Below, piece by piece: positions 31,950 through 40,644 of a DNA stretch of 41,410 bases (position 1 is its first letter; each line of letters begins with the position of its first letter). Position numbers and translations under genes: made by a program. The notes beneath the pieces were generated by a model. That model ran no database searches, was not told where the DNA came from, and worked only from the letters and a program-made list of their open reading frames with translations. The stretch is from Alphaproteobacteria bacterium (lineage in GTDB: Bacteria; Pseudomonadota; Alphaproteobacteria; Caulobacterales; Maricaulaceae), in NCBI GenBank assembly GCA_024278855.1, contig JAJRSJ010000068.1, positions 1-41,410 of the forward strand, written 5' to 3'.

Positions 31950-32471
31950 ATGACGACGGAGACAAAAATACAGGCGAAAAAATTGGCGAAAAAACTGACG
32001 GGCAAACATGTCCTGCTCATGATATGTGCGTTTTTCGGCGTTATATTTATTGTAAATGCCATCATGTTTTATTGGGCATTTGGTACATTTCGCGGCGAAG
32101 ATACGAAACGGTCATACCGCCAAGGCTTGGCCTATAACCAGACCATAGAGAAACGCGCCGCGCAAATCGCCAGTGGTTGGCACGCTGATATAACCATCAA
32201 CCCTGATCACACTATCAGCCTGAAAATAACCAACCGTGAGGGCGCAGCCGTTCGCGGGCTGTCCATAGACGGCAAGCTTAAACACCCGGCGGAAACCGAC
32301 CTAGATGTGCCGCTAAAATTTGCCCAAGCGGCGGACGGTGGTTATCTTGCCAGAATAGACAAGGCGAATTTCGGTACGGGCTCAGGCAAGCAATGGCGTA
32401 TCTTGACAACTACACAAAAATCAGACGGAACAAGCTTCAAAACAAGCAATGAAATATGGCTGAAACAATAA
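31950..32471 (+). CDS. ccoH: cbb3 oxidase assembly protein CcoH/FixH
   Basis: FixH-family proteins are small membrane proteins required for cbb3 assembly, acting with CcoI. The 173-residue product has a basic N-terminus and one membrane helix at about residues 20-44. FRGEDTKRSYRQGLAYNQTI, a family-typical motif, follows, and then a periplasmic beta-rich domain. The 3' end overlaps ccoI by 16 bases, indicating translational coupling. Confidence 0.93.
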   Translation: MTTETKIQAKKLAKKLTGKHVLLMICAFFGVIFIVNAIMFYWAFGTFRGEDTKRSYRQGLAYNQTIEKRAAQIASGWHADITINPDHTISLKITNREGAAVRGLSIDGKLKHPAETDLDVPLKFAQAADGGYLARIDKANFGTGSGKQWRILTTTQKSDGTSFKTSNEIWLKQ

Positions 32472-34705
32472 GCATTAAAGACGCAAAGTTCTGCCCAAGC
32501 GGGCAAACAACCGCCCAAGACCTGGCCCGGATGAGTTCCGAACCCGCCTTGGGTGCAGATGCGCTGACGCCCTATGTGCAAACAAAAACCGGCGGCGAAA
32601 AATCTATCGATCTGATGATTAGCGGCGCCCATTGCTCCGGCTGTATGGCCAAAATTGAGCGCGAAACCACCGCCCTGCCCGGTATTCTTTTGGCCCGTAT
32701 GAATTTATCGACCATGCGCCTGAACGTGCAGTGGCGCGGCGATGACGGCGAAGCCGAAACCATTGTCGCAAAACTGGAACAACTGGGATACGGGGCCAAG
32801 CCGTTTAATATGGAGCTTGAACCTTTGGCCCAAAAAAAGCGGGTTAGTTTTTTACTCAAAGCCATGGCCGTTGCCGGGTTTGCCATGGTCAATGTCATGA
32901 TGTTATCTGTCGGCGTTTGGGACGGCGGCGAAATGATCGCATCCGAGCGCAAAATCATGCACTGGATTTCAGCCGCAATTGCCATCCCTGCCGCCGCCTA
33001 TGCTGGTCAGCCGTTTTTTCGCTCTGCTTTCGCTGCGCTTAAAAACAAACACACCAATATGGATGTACCCATTTCTCTGGCCGTAATCCTGGCCATCAGC
33101 CTGTCGATCTACGAGACCATACACAATAACCAACATGTCTATTTTGACGCTGCCATGATGCTGTTATTTCTGTTGTTAATCGGGCGGTATCTCGATAATC
33201 GCTTGCGCCTTAAAACTGGCGAGGCGGCCCAACGCCTGGCCGCCATGCAGGCCAGTACCGCCTCGTTGATTAGCAGTGATGGCACCATCATGTCCGTGCC
33301 CGCCGCTATGATCAAACCTGATGACCACCTGATGATTGCGGCCGGACAGCGCATTCCGGTGGACGGCGAGATCATCAAGGGCCACTCCGATATCGACACC
33401 TCCATCGCGACCGGCGAAACCTTGCCATTGGCGGCCGCGCCGGGCGACAAGCTATATTCAGGCATGATCAATTTGTCTGCACCCTTGACCATGAAAGCCC
33501 TCGCCGTATCAGGCGACAGTGTCTTGTCGGAAATCTCCAAACTTGTGGAGGTTGGCGAACAGAAAAAAAGCAAATTTGTCCGCATTGCAGACCGGGCCGC
33601 GCAGCTTTATGTGCCCGTTGTCCACTCACTGGCAGCCATGACCTTCATTGGTTGGCTCTTGCTCGGCAGTGGTGATGAGGTTTTGCGCACCGCCTCGCTC
33701 AACGCCATTGCTGTGCTGATTATCACCTGTCCGTGTGCGCTTGGCCTTGCGGTTCCCGCCGTACAGGTCGTGGCTTCGGGACGGTTGTTCAGGAAAGGCG
33801 TTTTGATAAAATCCGGGGATGCTCTGGAACGACTAGCCAAGGCCGATTATATTGTATTTGACAAAACCGGAACCCTGACCCTGGGCAGTTTACAGCTTTC
33901 CAATATGGACGAAATAGCCGCAAATACTCTAGAGACCGCCGCAATGTTGGCGCGTGCTTCGCGCCATCCTGTTGCCCGCGCCGTCGCTGCTGCGGCTGGC
34001 CCCGGCCCCGCCGCTGAAAACATTCTCGAAATTGCCGGACAAGGGGTCGAGGCAGTTATAGGCGGCAAAACAATCAAATTCGGCTCAGCCAGCTTTGTCG
34101 GCGCCCATAACAAAGCTAGCGGTACCGAAAGCTGGCTGCGCATCGGCAAGGCCAAACCGGTTTGCTTCATGTTCAAAGACACACCGCGTCTGGATGCCCG
34201 CACTACGATTGAAGACCTTAAAAAACGCGGACTTGGCGTCGAACTGCTCACTGGTGATAAAAAAGAAATCGCGTCTGAGACCGCCGCTGGACTCGGCATA
34301 GACATATGGCAGGCCGAAATATCCCCCCAAGGCAAATTGGCGCGGCTGGATGAACTCAAGGCACAAGGTCATCTCACTTTAATGATCGGGGACGGCATTA
34401 ACGATGCCCCTGCCCTCGCATCCGCCTATGCTTCCGCCTCCCCTTCAGGCGCCGCCGATGTATCACGCGCCGCCGCTGATATCATCTTGCAGGGCAATAA
34501 ATTATCCGGGCTAATAACCGCTCTCAGCATATCCAAGGCCGCTGGTCGGCGGGTATTTGAAAATCTAAGTTTGGCGGTCATTTATAATATGATCGCGGTG
34601 CCTCTGGCCGTGTTCGGGTTTGTCACCCCGCTCATTGCCGCACTGGCCATGTCCGGCTCGTCCATGCTCGTGACGCTCAACGCATTAAGATTGAGCAGGC
34701 GCTGA
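32456..34705 (+). CDS. ccoI: Copper-translocating P1B-type ATPase CcoI
   Basis: CcoI (FixI) exports Cu across the inner membrane to supply CuB of the cbb3 oxidase. The 749-residue protein has an N-terminal heavy-metal-associated domain with C60-S-G-C63 and eight predicted membrane helices. It also has the transmembrane metal site C425-P-C427, the phosphorylation motif D469-KTGTLT and the hinge motif GDGINDAP (D646). A TGE actuator motif appears as ATGETLPL. The first ~45 residues before the metal domain include a KFCPSG segment, common in FixI-type pumps. The stop shares a base with the ccoS ATG. Confidence 0.97.
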   Translation: MAETISIKDAKFCPSGQTTAQDLARMSSEPALGADALTPYVQTKTGGEKSIDLMISGAHCSGCMAKIERETTALPGILLARMNLSTMRLNVQWRGDDGEAETIVAKLEQLGYGAKPFNMELEPLAQKKRVSFLLKAMAVAGFAMVNVMMLSVGVWDGGEMIASERKIMHWISAAIAIPAAAYAGQPFFRSAFAALKNKHTNMDVPISLAVILAISLSIYETIHNNQHVYFDAAMMLLFLLLIGRYLDNRLRLKTGEAAQRLAAMQASTASLISSDGTIMSVPAAMIKPDDHLMIAAGQRIPVDGEIIKGHSDIDTSIATGETLPLAAAPGDKLYSGMINLSAPLTMKALAVSGDSVLSEISKLVEVGEQKKSKFVRIADRAAQLYVPVVHSLAAMTFIGWLLLGSGDEVLRTASLNAIAVLIITCPCALGLAVPAVQVVASGRLFRKGVLIKSGDALERLAKADYIVFDKTGTLTLGSLQLSNMDEIAANTLETAAMLARASRHPVARAVAAAAGPGPAAENILEIAGQGVEAVIGGKTIKFGSASFVGAHNKASGTESWLRIGKAKPVCFMFKDTPRLDARTTIEDLKKRGLGVELLTGDKKEIASETAAGLGIDIWQAEISPQGKLARLDELKAQGHLTLMIGDGINDAPALASAYASASPSGAADVSRAAADIILQGNKLSGLITALSISKAAGRRVFENLSLAVIYNMIAVPLAVFGFVTPLIAALAMSGSSMLVTLNALRLSRR

Positions 34706-34872
34706 TGGAAGCTCTGCTTTATCTCATCCCCTTGGCTATCGGACTTGGCGCTGTTGGCCTAACCGCTTTTTTTTGGACAATCCGCTCCGGCCAATACGAA
34801 GACCCAAAGGGTGATGCCTCAAGAATTTTGCACTCGGAAGATAAACCAATTGTCGATGAGGATGATTTGTAA
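34705..34872 (+). CDS. ccoS: cbb3 oxidase maturation protein CcoS
   Basis: This 55-residue single-helix protein begins MEALLYLIPLAIGLGAVGLT and continues with the family pattern FFWTIRSGQYEDPKGDASRI, ending in an acidic DEDDL tail. CcoS is needed to incorporate heme b and CuB into cbb3. The ATG overlaps the ccoI stop (TGATG). It closes the cco operon. No clear terminator follows before the GTA genes. Confidence 0.93.
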   Translation: MEALLYLIPLAIGLGAVGLTAFFWTIRSGQYEDPKGDASRILHSEDKPIVDEDDL

Positions 34873-34954
34873 AGTAAATCCGCACCCATTTAGCTAATTA
34901 TCTTAAATTCAAAAACCTTATCCATGATTGGTACTCTGCACCCATTGTCCAGAC

Positions 34955-35284
34955 ATGACCAAACAAGACATACTCATCAGTTCTTTAAACTTGATACCAA
35001 TAAACACCAGTTCCGATGACGACCTTTACATTGACGCTAGGCCCTTGCTTAAACGCGTAAACGCTTTGATTATGTATTCAAGTGATTTGGGAGCTGAAAC
35101 ACCAGCCGATAAACATGCCCGCGAAATATCAATCCACATAAAGATCCTTAAAGAAATACACGCCCACAACACTATAATTGCCAAGCTACAAACGTCTGAA
35201 AAACGTAAATTCACCTCCCAGGAAGAAGAAGCTTTGGCCGCAGAATTGGCCGCACTTATTTTCAAAACCGGGAGCATTGTTTGA
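34955..35284 (+). CDS. Probable GTA small terminase subunit (g1)
   Basis: The 109-residue helical, charged protein (MTKQDILISSLNLIPINTS...) has no motif I can name with certainty. Its size and its place directly before the large terminase, with a TTGA overlap, match the RcGTA g1 small terminase. In RcGTA this gene product helps load DNA. An in-frame TTG at 34928 gives nine more residues. The ATG at 34955 was preferred because the extra segment looks non-coding, but no good Shine-Dalgarno precedes either start. The gap to ccoS is 82 bases. Confidence 0.5.
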   Translation: MTKQDILISSLNLIPINTSSDDDLYIDARPLLKRVNALIMYSSDLGAETPADKHAREISIHIKILKEIHAHNTIIAKLQTSEKRKFTSQEEEALAAELAALIFKTGSIV

Positions 35285-36566
35285 CCCAGGAGAGAATAAC
35301 CCGTGCCTTGGTTTCTCTGGGCGGCGACAAATTAAAACACCATATACATAAATACTCCGCCTGGGACCAAACCCGCCGGGATGACCAGAAACCGCCTTTA
35401 GGAACTTGGCTCATTTGGTTGTTTCTGGGTGGTCGGGGGGCTGGTAAAACCCGCGCCGGTGCAGAATGGATTCGCCAACAGGTGGCAGACGGGGCCAAAC
35501 ATATCGCTCTGGTGGCACCATCATATAATGAAGCCCGCGAGGTCATGATCGAAGGCGAGAGCGGTCTCCTTAATATAGGTGCAGAAATTGAACGTCCACA
35601 TTACATGTCTTCACGGCGGCGGCTAGAATGGAGAAACGGCGCCGTCGGACATGTGTTTTCCGCCGAAGACCCGGACGGGTTACGCGGGCCACAATTTGAT
35701 TGTGCCTGGGCGGACGAGTTCTGTGCCTGGGCTTATCCGGAAGATACATTGTCTAATTTGCGCATGGGCCTGCGGCTTGGAGAGATGCCCAAATTGGTAA
35801 TAACAACGACTCCAAAACCGATAACGTCCTTAAAGAAACTCATGGCCGAGCCGGGCGTAAGTGTAAGTCGGGCGAAGACAATAGATAATGAAAAAAACCT
35901 GTCCCCCGCTTTTATGGCGGCTATATACGAAACTTACGGCGGTACAAGGCTTGGCCGCCAAGAGCTGAACGGCGAAATACTCGAAGACCATGAGGGGGCA
36001 TTATGGACGCGGGCATTGATCGACCGGGTACAGGTTGACACAGCACCGCAAGAGCTGGAAAAAACCGTCATTGCCATTGATCCGCCGACCAGTTCTGGTG
36101 CCACTGCCGATGCGTGCGGGCTGATTGTGGCCGCGCGGGTCGGTTTCGGGGCGCAAGCGGTGGTCTATGTTTTGCACGACGCCACCGTACAAGGCTTAAC
36201 GCCAAATGAATGGGCGGAATTAGCAGTGGAATTATGGGATGATTGGGACGCGGATTATCTACTTGCAGAAATCAACCAAGGCGGCGAGATGGTCAAAACA
36301 ATACTGGACGCTATTGGTGCGCAAGCCCCGGTACATACCGTTTATGCGTCCAAGTCCAAAACCGCCCGCGCCGAACCTGTTGCAGCACTTTATGAACGCG
36401 GCAAAGTTAAGCATGTGCGCAGCATGGCGGCACTGGAGGACGAACTATGTTCACTAGGCGCAACAAACGGGCCAAAAAAAGCCCCGACCGCGCCGATGCA
36501 TTGGTTTGGGCCGTAACGGATTTACTCCTTAAACCCAGACCACGCCCCAAGCTTAGAAGGTTATAA
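35281..36566 (+). CDS. GTA large terminase (g2), frameshifted near the 3' end
   Basis: The large terminase packages DNA into the GTA head. From the TTG at 35281 (overlapping the g1 stop) the protein has a Walker A motif FLGGRGAGKTRAGAEW (50-57), a Walker B WADEF (D144-E145) and an RNase H-like nuclease domain (VIAIDPP, D267). The first frame ends 36516 with APMHWFGP. The family's C-terminal SPDRADALVWAVTDLLL, which holds a late nuclease Asp, continues in the -1 frame to a TAA at 36564-36566. A single extra A in the A7 run at 36474-36480 gives one 428-residue protein. An in-phase A AAA AAA heptamer leaves programmed slippage possible. Confidence 0.88.
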
Positions 36567-36645
36567 CTTTAGTGGCCCTGCGCCTAGTTGTCTGCTTTCG
36601 TTCGCATTTCTCTTTTGGCTTTGTAGCAATGTTTAACCTTGATAA

Positions 36646-36664
36646 TTAAGGGGTCTTTAACCAT
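36646..36664 (+). promoter_or_regulatory. Consensus CtrA-type binding site
   Basis: TTAAGGGGTCTTTAACCAT matches the CtrA consensus TTAA-N7-TTAA and ends with the half-site TTAACCAT. It lies 46 bp upstream of the TPR-like gene in the GTA cluster, and a further TTAACC is at 36633-36638. CtrA controls cell cycle genes and, in Rhodobacter, GTA production. Whether this organism's CtrA binds here is inferred. Confidence 0.55.
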
Positions 36665-36709
36665 AACCGTTCAAAATACACGCATACATATGCATTTGCG
36701 GAGTGAAGA

Positions 36710-37141
36710 ATGGCAACTGTAAACAAATTAACATTACGGCGCGAACACAAATCCGCCACAGTCGAACTAACAGCACTTAACCGCGAAATGGCTTTGCGGA
36801 TGATTACACTGGCGAACGAAACCGGTGAAATATTGCCGTTAATCGAAGCCGTAGAAGCTATGCGCACTGCCGAAGAATTTTATTCTCCTGATACAGCCCA
36901 GATTGAAGACGCCCGTGTCCAGAAAAAACTTGGCGATGTGTTGTTGAATATTGGCAAAAATGAAGAAGATATGTGTGCAATAGACGCCGCGATTTCCGCC
37001 TACCGGGGCGCAATTACCATTTCATCAATGCTCGGCGCTCAAAACCTGCGCGCAGAGACCCGTAAAAGCTATGCGTTGGCATTGAATTATGCCGGAAAAG
37101 GCCAACGCGACCGCAGTCTCTCCCTCATGGGCGCTGCTTAA
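36710..37141 (+). CDS. TPR-like protein of unknown function inserted in the GTA cluster
   Basis: The 143-residue protein is helical and acidic. Residues of roughly 55-135 show two TPR-like helix pairs (DARVQKKLGDVLLNIGKNEE; AISAYRGAITISSMLGAQNL; RKSYALALNYAGKGQRDRS). It has no signal peptide, membrane segment or catalytic motif. It sits between terminase and portal, a place where RcGTA has no gene. GGAG sits about six bases before the ATG, and a CtrA-type box lies 46 bp upstream. It may adapt or regulate GTA proteins, or it may be an unrelated cargo gene. No function is assigned. Confidence 0.75.
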   Translation: MATVNKLTLRREHKSATVELTALNREMALRMITLANETGEILPLIEAVEAMRTAEEFYSPDTAQIEDARVQKKLGDVLLNIGKNEEDMCAIDAAISAYRGAITISSMLGAQNLRAETRKSYALALNYAGKGQRDRSLSLMGAA

Positions 37142-37306
37142 AACCTAACAAAATCATAGATATACTAAAGTAAAATAGAGATATTTCCATGTCTCCGCAA
37201 ATTGCGGTAGATTTCATCCATGGTCAGACATTGCGCTAGTTACAGAATGAGCAGTTTTGAGCCAGAGCCATCAAACGCATTGAAATCTTATAAAAATGGA
37301 TATCCT

Positions 37307-38491
37307 ATGAAAACCTGGTTGCGGACGGCATTCGCCCGACCCCCTCAAACTAAATCACATTCCAATACAAATTCGCCTTTGGTTGCTTTGCAATTGGCTA
37401 ATTCTGCCCGTTGGACATCCAATAGTTTTAATGCACTGGCCCGTGAAGGTTATCAGGGCAATGCGGTGGCGTACCGCTGCATTCGCTTGATCGCCGAGAC
37501 GGCTGCATCAGTACCGTTTTGTGTCAGGCGCGACGACATATGTGCCGCTAATGACCCGGTTACAAAACTATTACACGCGCCCAACCCGAAAATGTCCCGG
37601 GCCGAATTTTTTGAAAGCCTGTACGGATATTTACAATTGGGCGGCGACAGTTTTATTGAAGCGGTTCTGATGGACGGGTTTCCTGTCGCATTATTTACCC
37701 TGCGCCCCGACAGAATGCGGGCCGTAACAGATAATACCGGGTGGCCGGCGGCTTGGGATTATCAAGTGGCTGGAAAAATCCGCCGCTTTACGCCTGAGCC
37801 AAGTTCCGGCCTTTTGAACCTACACCATATGCGGCTGTTTCATCCGCTTGATGATATTCGCGGCTTCTCTCCCCTGGAAGCCGCCGCAAAAGCTGTCGAT
37901 ATATACAATGCAGGTAGTGTCTGGACTAAGGCCCTGCTTGATAATTCGGCGCGGCCAAGCGGCGCATTGGTTTATAAGGGCAGTGCTGGCGCAGAAAACT
38001 TAAGCCATGAGCAATTTGAACGCTTGAAAGCTGAACTTGAAAACAAGCATTCCGGGCCAAACATGGCCGGGCGGCCGCTTTTGCTGGAAGGCGGGCTTGA
38101 CTGGACAGCCATGAGCATGAGCCCTAGCGATATGGACTTTATAAACGCCAAGCGCGAAGCGGCCCGGGAAATCGCGCTCGCATTTGGCGTGCCGCCCATG
38201 TTGCTCGGCATTCCCGGTGACAACACCTATGCCAATTACAAAGAAGCCAATTTGGCTTTTTGGCGTCAAACAATTTTGCCGTTAACGCGCAAAACTGCCG
38301 ATAGCCTAGGGGTCTGGTTGTCTGACTGGTTCGGGGATGATTTGCGTATAATACCTGACGAAAATAATATTCCGGCGTTAAGCATGCAGCGCAACGCGGT
38401 CTTGACGGCCCTGAACGGTATTGACTTTATGAGCGACGACGAAAAACGCGAACGGGCCGGATTACCGCAATTGGCAACCTTAAAAGAATGA
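37307..38491 (+). CDS. GTA portal protein (g3)
   Basis: The portal forms the dodecameric ring at the head vertex through which DNA enters. The protein has the HK97-family portal pattern: WTSNSFNALAREGYQGNAVA, YRCIRLIAETAASVPF, GGDSFIEAVLMDG, RGFSPLEAAAKAVDIYN, and the C-terminal AFGVPPMLLGIPGDNTYANYKEANLAFWRQTILP. From the ATG at 37307 it is 394 residues, close to RcGTA g3. Upstream in-frame ATGs at 37220 and 37247 would add up to 29 residues with no family resemblance. The stop overlaps the next gene as ATGA. Confidence 0.92.
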   Translation: MKTWLRTAFARPPQTKSHSNTNSPLVALQLANSARWTSNSFNALAREGYQGNAVAYRCIRLIAETAASVPFCVRRDDICAANDPVTKLLHAPNPKMSRAEFFESLYGYLQLGGDSFIEAVLMDGFPVALFTLRPDRMRAVTDNTGWPAAWDYQVAGKIRRFTPEPSSGLLNLHHMRLFHPLDDIRGFSPLEAAAKAVDIYNAGSVWTKALLDNSARPSGALVYKGSAGAENLSHEQFERLKAELENKHSGPNMAGRPLLLEGGLDWTAMSMSPSDMDFINAKREAAREIALAFGVPPMLLGIPGDNTYANYKEANLAFWRQTILPLTRKTADSLGVWLSDWFGDDLRIIPDENNIPALSMQRNAVLTALNGIDFMSDDEKRERAGLPQLATLKE

Positions 38492-38730
38492 ACGGGTTCA
38501 AGCTAGAGCGCAGCATTAGTATCGGCATAATCGTCACACTGGCCATTCAAAGCGCCGGGGCGCTTATGTGGGGCGGGGCGGCAGAGGCCCGATTACAAGG
38601 TCTGGAGAAAACAACAGCAACTAGCCCGCTTGTCGTTGAGCGCATGGCGCGGTTGGAAGAACAAATGATTATGGCTCGCCAGTCACTGGCAAGAATTGAG
38701 CGCCGTCTCGACGAAGAAAAAAACCAATAA
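38488..38730 (+). CDS. Small membrane/coiled-coil protein in g3.5 position
   Basis: The 80-residue protein has an N-terminal hydrophobic segment (about residues 8-30, ISIGIIVTLAIQSAGALMWGG). A charged coiled coil follows (MARLEEQMIMARQSLARIERRLDEE). It lies between portal and prohead protease, the position of the small g3.5 gene in RcGTA, and overlaps the portal stop as ATGA. Sequence similarity to g3.5 was not established. The function of g3.5 is unclear. Confidence 0.65.
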   Translation: MNGFKLERSISIGIIVTLAIQSAGALMWGGAAEARLQGLEKTTATSPLVVERMARLEEQMIMARQSLARIERRLDEEKNQ

Positions 38731-38742
38731 AGAAACCAAAAC

Positions 38743-39246
38743 ATGACCTCAAACCACACACCGCATACTGGCCGTATGCGTATTTCCGGCTATGCGAGCC
38801 TGTTTGGGAAAAAAGACTTGGGCGGTGATATTGTTCAGCGCGGTGCCTTTGCTGCCAGTCTTTTGTCCCTCAAAGACGGCCAATTACCCATGCTGTGCGC
38901 CCACGAGACCAAAGACCCGATCGGGGTGTGGAACCGCATTTTCGAAGACGCCACAGGACTATTTGTCTCCGGTGATATTTATCTAGGGACAGAGCGCACC
39001 GACCGCACAGCCCGACTGGTGCGCGCCGGGGCCTTAAAAGGCCTCTCCATTGGCTACAGAACGCTGCGCAGTCGGCCTTTAAACCCTGGTCGGGCCTTGT
39101 ACGAACTAGAGCTTTGGGAGGTCTCTATCGTCGCTTTCCCAATGCTGCGTGCTGCACGCATCACCCAAATCGACATTCAAATCGATGACCAAACCGAAAA
39201 AAGGTTCGCTTATGAACCCCCAACCTCACGAAGGAGAATAATGTGA
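38743..39246 (+). CDS. GTA HK97-family prohead protease (g4)
   Basis: This serine protease cleaves the capsid protein N-terminal scaffold during head maturation. The 167-residue product has the HK97 U35-family pattern: ISGYASLFGKKDLGGDIVQRGAF, MLCAHETKDPIGVW with the catalytic His, GLFVSGDIYL, and GALKGLSIGYR with the catalytic Ser region. ELWEVSIVAFPMLRAARI closes it. The stop overlaps an upstream GTG option of the capsid gene by four bases. Confidence 0.95.
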   Translation: MTSNHTPHTGRMRISGYASLFGKKDLGGDIVQRGAFAASLLSLKDGQLPMLCAHETKDPIGVWNRIFEDATGLFVSGDIYLGTERTDRTARLVRAGALKGLSIGYRTLRSRPLNPGRALYELELWEVSIVAFPMLRAARITQIDIQIDDQTEKRFAYEPPTSRRRIM

Positions 39247-39293
39247 GAAACCCCAAAACCTGCAAAAAAGAAACCACCCATAAGGAAACCAAG

Positions 39294-40508
39294 ATGATCA
39301 AATCGGCTGAATTACGCACGGCCCAAGCCGATTTCTCCGCAACTTTTTCCGCGTTTAAAGACGCTAACGACCAACGATTGGCCGAAATTGAAGCCAAACA
39401 GTCTGCAGATATTTTGCTGACGGAGAAAGTCGAGCGCCTCAATACGGCACTGGATCAACAAACCAGTAAAATCGAACGCTTGGCCATTAAAACCGCACAG
39501 CCCCATATTGGGGAAAGCCCGCAAAACAGCGAGGCAAAATCCGCATGGTCGTCCTATATCCGAACCGGTGATGCGCAAGCTTTGGGCGCTCTTAACACTA
39601 TTGAAGGCAAGGCATTAACCGCAGGTGTCGGCGCAGAGGGCGGCTATGTTGCCCCGGCTGAAACCGAAAGCCGCATTGAGCGGGCATTGGCAGAAGCCTC
39701 GCCGTTTCGCTCAATCGCAAGCCTTCGCTCGATTGGCGCGGTGAGCTTTAAAAAACCTATTAGTGCGGGTGGAGCCGCATCTGGGTGGGCCGGCGAAACT
39801 GCTGCCAGACCCGAAACAACGGCACCGCAAATGCAGCTATTGGATTTCCCGACCGGAGAGCTATACGCCATGCCCGCCGCAACACAGGTTTTGCTAGATG
39901 ATGGTGTGGCCGATGTCGACCAATGGTTGGCCGACGAGGTTCGGGATGTATTTGCCGCGCAAGAAACTGCCGCATTCACATCTGGAGACGGCATCAACAA
40001 ACCAAACGGCATCTTGAACTATACCGCAGTTGCTGATGCGACACAAAGCTGGGGCAATGTCGGCTATATTGCCACTGGTGCCGCCGGTGCATTTGCCAGC
40101 ACTGCGCCCATTGATGCGCTCATAGACTTGATTTATGCGCCCGATACACGTTACCGGGCCGGCGCAAATTTCGTCATGAACAGACGCACGGTTGGCGTGC
40201 TTCGCAAATTCAAAGATGCGGACGGAAATTATATCTGGCAACCTGCCACTACCGCTGGTCAGCCGTCTTCCCTTTTGGGCTATCCTGTGGTTGAAGTTGA
40301 AGACATGCCTGATATTTCTGCCAATAGCACATCCGTCGCCTTTGGTGATTTTCGCCGCGGATATCTGATTGTTGACCGTCAGGGCGTGCGGGTGCTTCGC
40401 GATCCGTATTCGGCCAAACCTTATGTCTTGTTCTATACAACCAAACGGGTCGGCGGCGGCATTCAAGATTTCAATGCCATCAAGCTACTTAAATTCGCGG
40501 TGAGTTAA
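39294..40508 (+). CDS. GTA major capsid protein (g5)
   Basis: This is the HK97-fold shell protein of the GTA particle. The first ~100 residues are a charged coiled coil (delta/scaffold domain) expected to be removed by the g4 protease. The HK97 core follows: GGYVAPAETESRIERALAEASPFRSIA, AGWAGE-type turn (ASGWAGETAARPET), FTSGDGINKPNGILNY, and the C-terminal DFRRGYLIVDRQGVRVLRDPY. From the ATG at 39294, with AAGGA eight bases upstream, it is 404 residues. A GTG at 39243 overlapping g4 is an alternative start. A hairpin terminator follows 45 bases after the stop. Confidence 0.95.
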   Translation: MIKSAELRTAQADFSATFSAFKDANDQRLAEIEAKQSADILLTEKVERLNTALDQQTSKIERLAIKTAQPHIGESPQNSEAKSAWSSYIRTGDAQALGALNTIEGKALTAGVGAEGGYVAPAETESRIERALAEASPFRSIASLRSIGAVSFKKPISAGGAASGWAGETAARPETTAPQMQLLDFPTGELYAMPAATQVLLDDGVADVDQWLADEVRDVFAAQETAAFTSGDGINKPNGILNYTAVADATQSWGNVGYIATGAAGAFASTAPIDALIDLIYAPDTRYRAGANFVMNRRTVGVLRKFKDADGNYIWQPATTAGQPSSLLGYPVVEVEDMPDISANSTSVAFGDFRRGYLIVDRQGVRVLRDPYSAKPYVLFYTTKRVGGGIQDFNAIKLLKFAVS

Positions 40509-40528
40509 CCCTGCTCAATCCGCGATAT

Positions 40529-40599
40529 GCCGTGCGTATTTGCGCGGCAAAACGGCTGTCCCCATCCTCCCCCTTATGGGGGCAGCCGAACTTATTTTA
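40529..40599 (+). terminator. Strong hairpin terminator between capsid and connector genes
   Basis: A first hairpin (40529-40548, GCCGTGCG-TATT-TGCGCGGC) has an 8-bp stem with two wobble pairs. A second at 40553-40588 has a 13-bp stem (CGGCTGTCCCCAT / ATGGGGGCAGCCG, one G-T pair) and a 10-nt C-rich loop, followed by AACTTATTTTA. This is the most convincing intrinsic terminator in the window and would attenuate transcription after the capsid gene. It could also be a dispersed palindromic repeat. Confidence 0.6.
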
Positions 40600-40644
40600 C
40601 CAATCGTGCTTTGTAACAACCTCAAGCGCCACACCCAATAAACT

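Noticed and set aside
37190-37240. 16-codon open frame (MSPQIAVDFIHGQTLR) between the TPR gene and portal
   Set aside because: It has no ribosome site and is too short to support. It is probably chance.
39894-40466. 190-residue minus-strand frame over the capsid gene
   Set aside because: It is antisense to a clear HK97 capsid coding region and has no motif or start signal.
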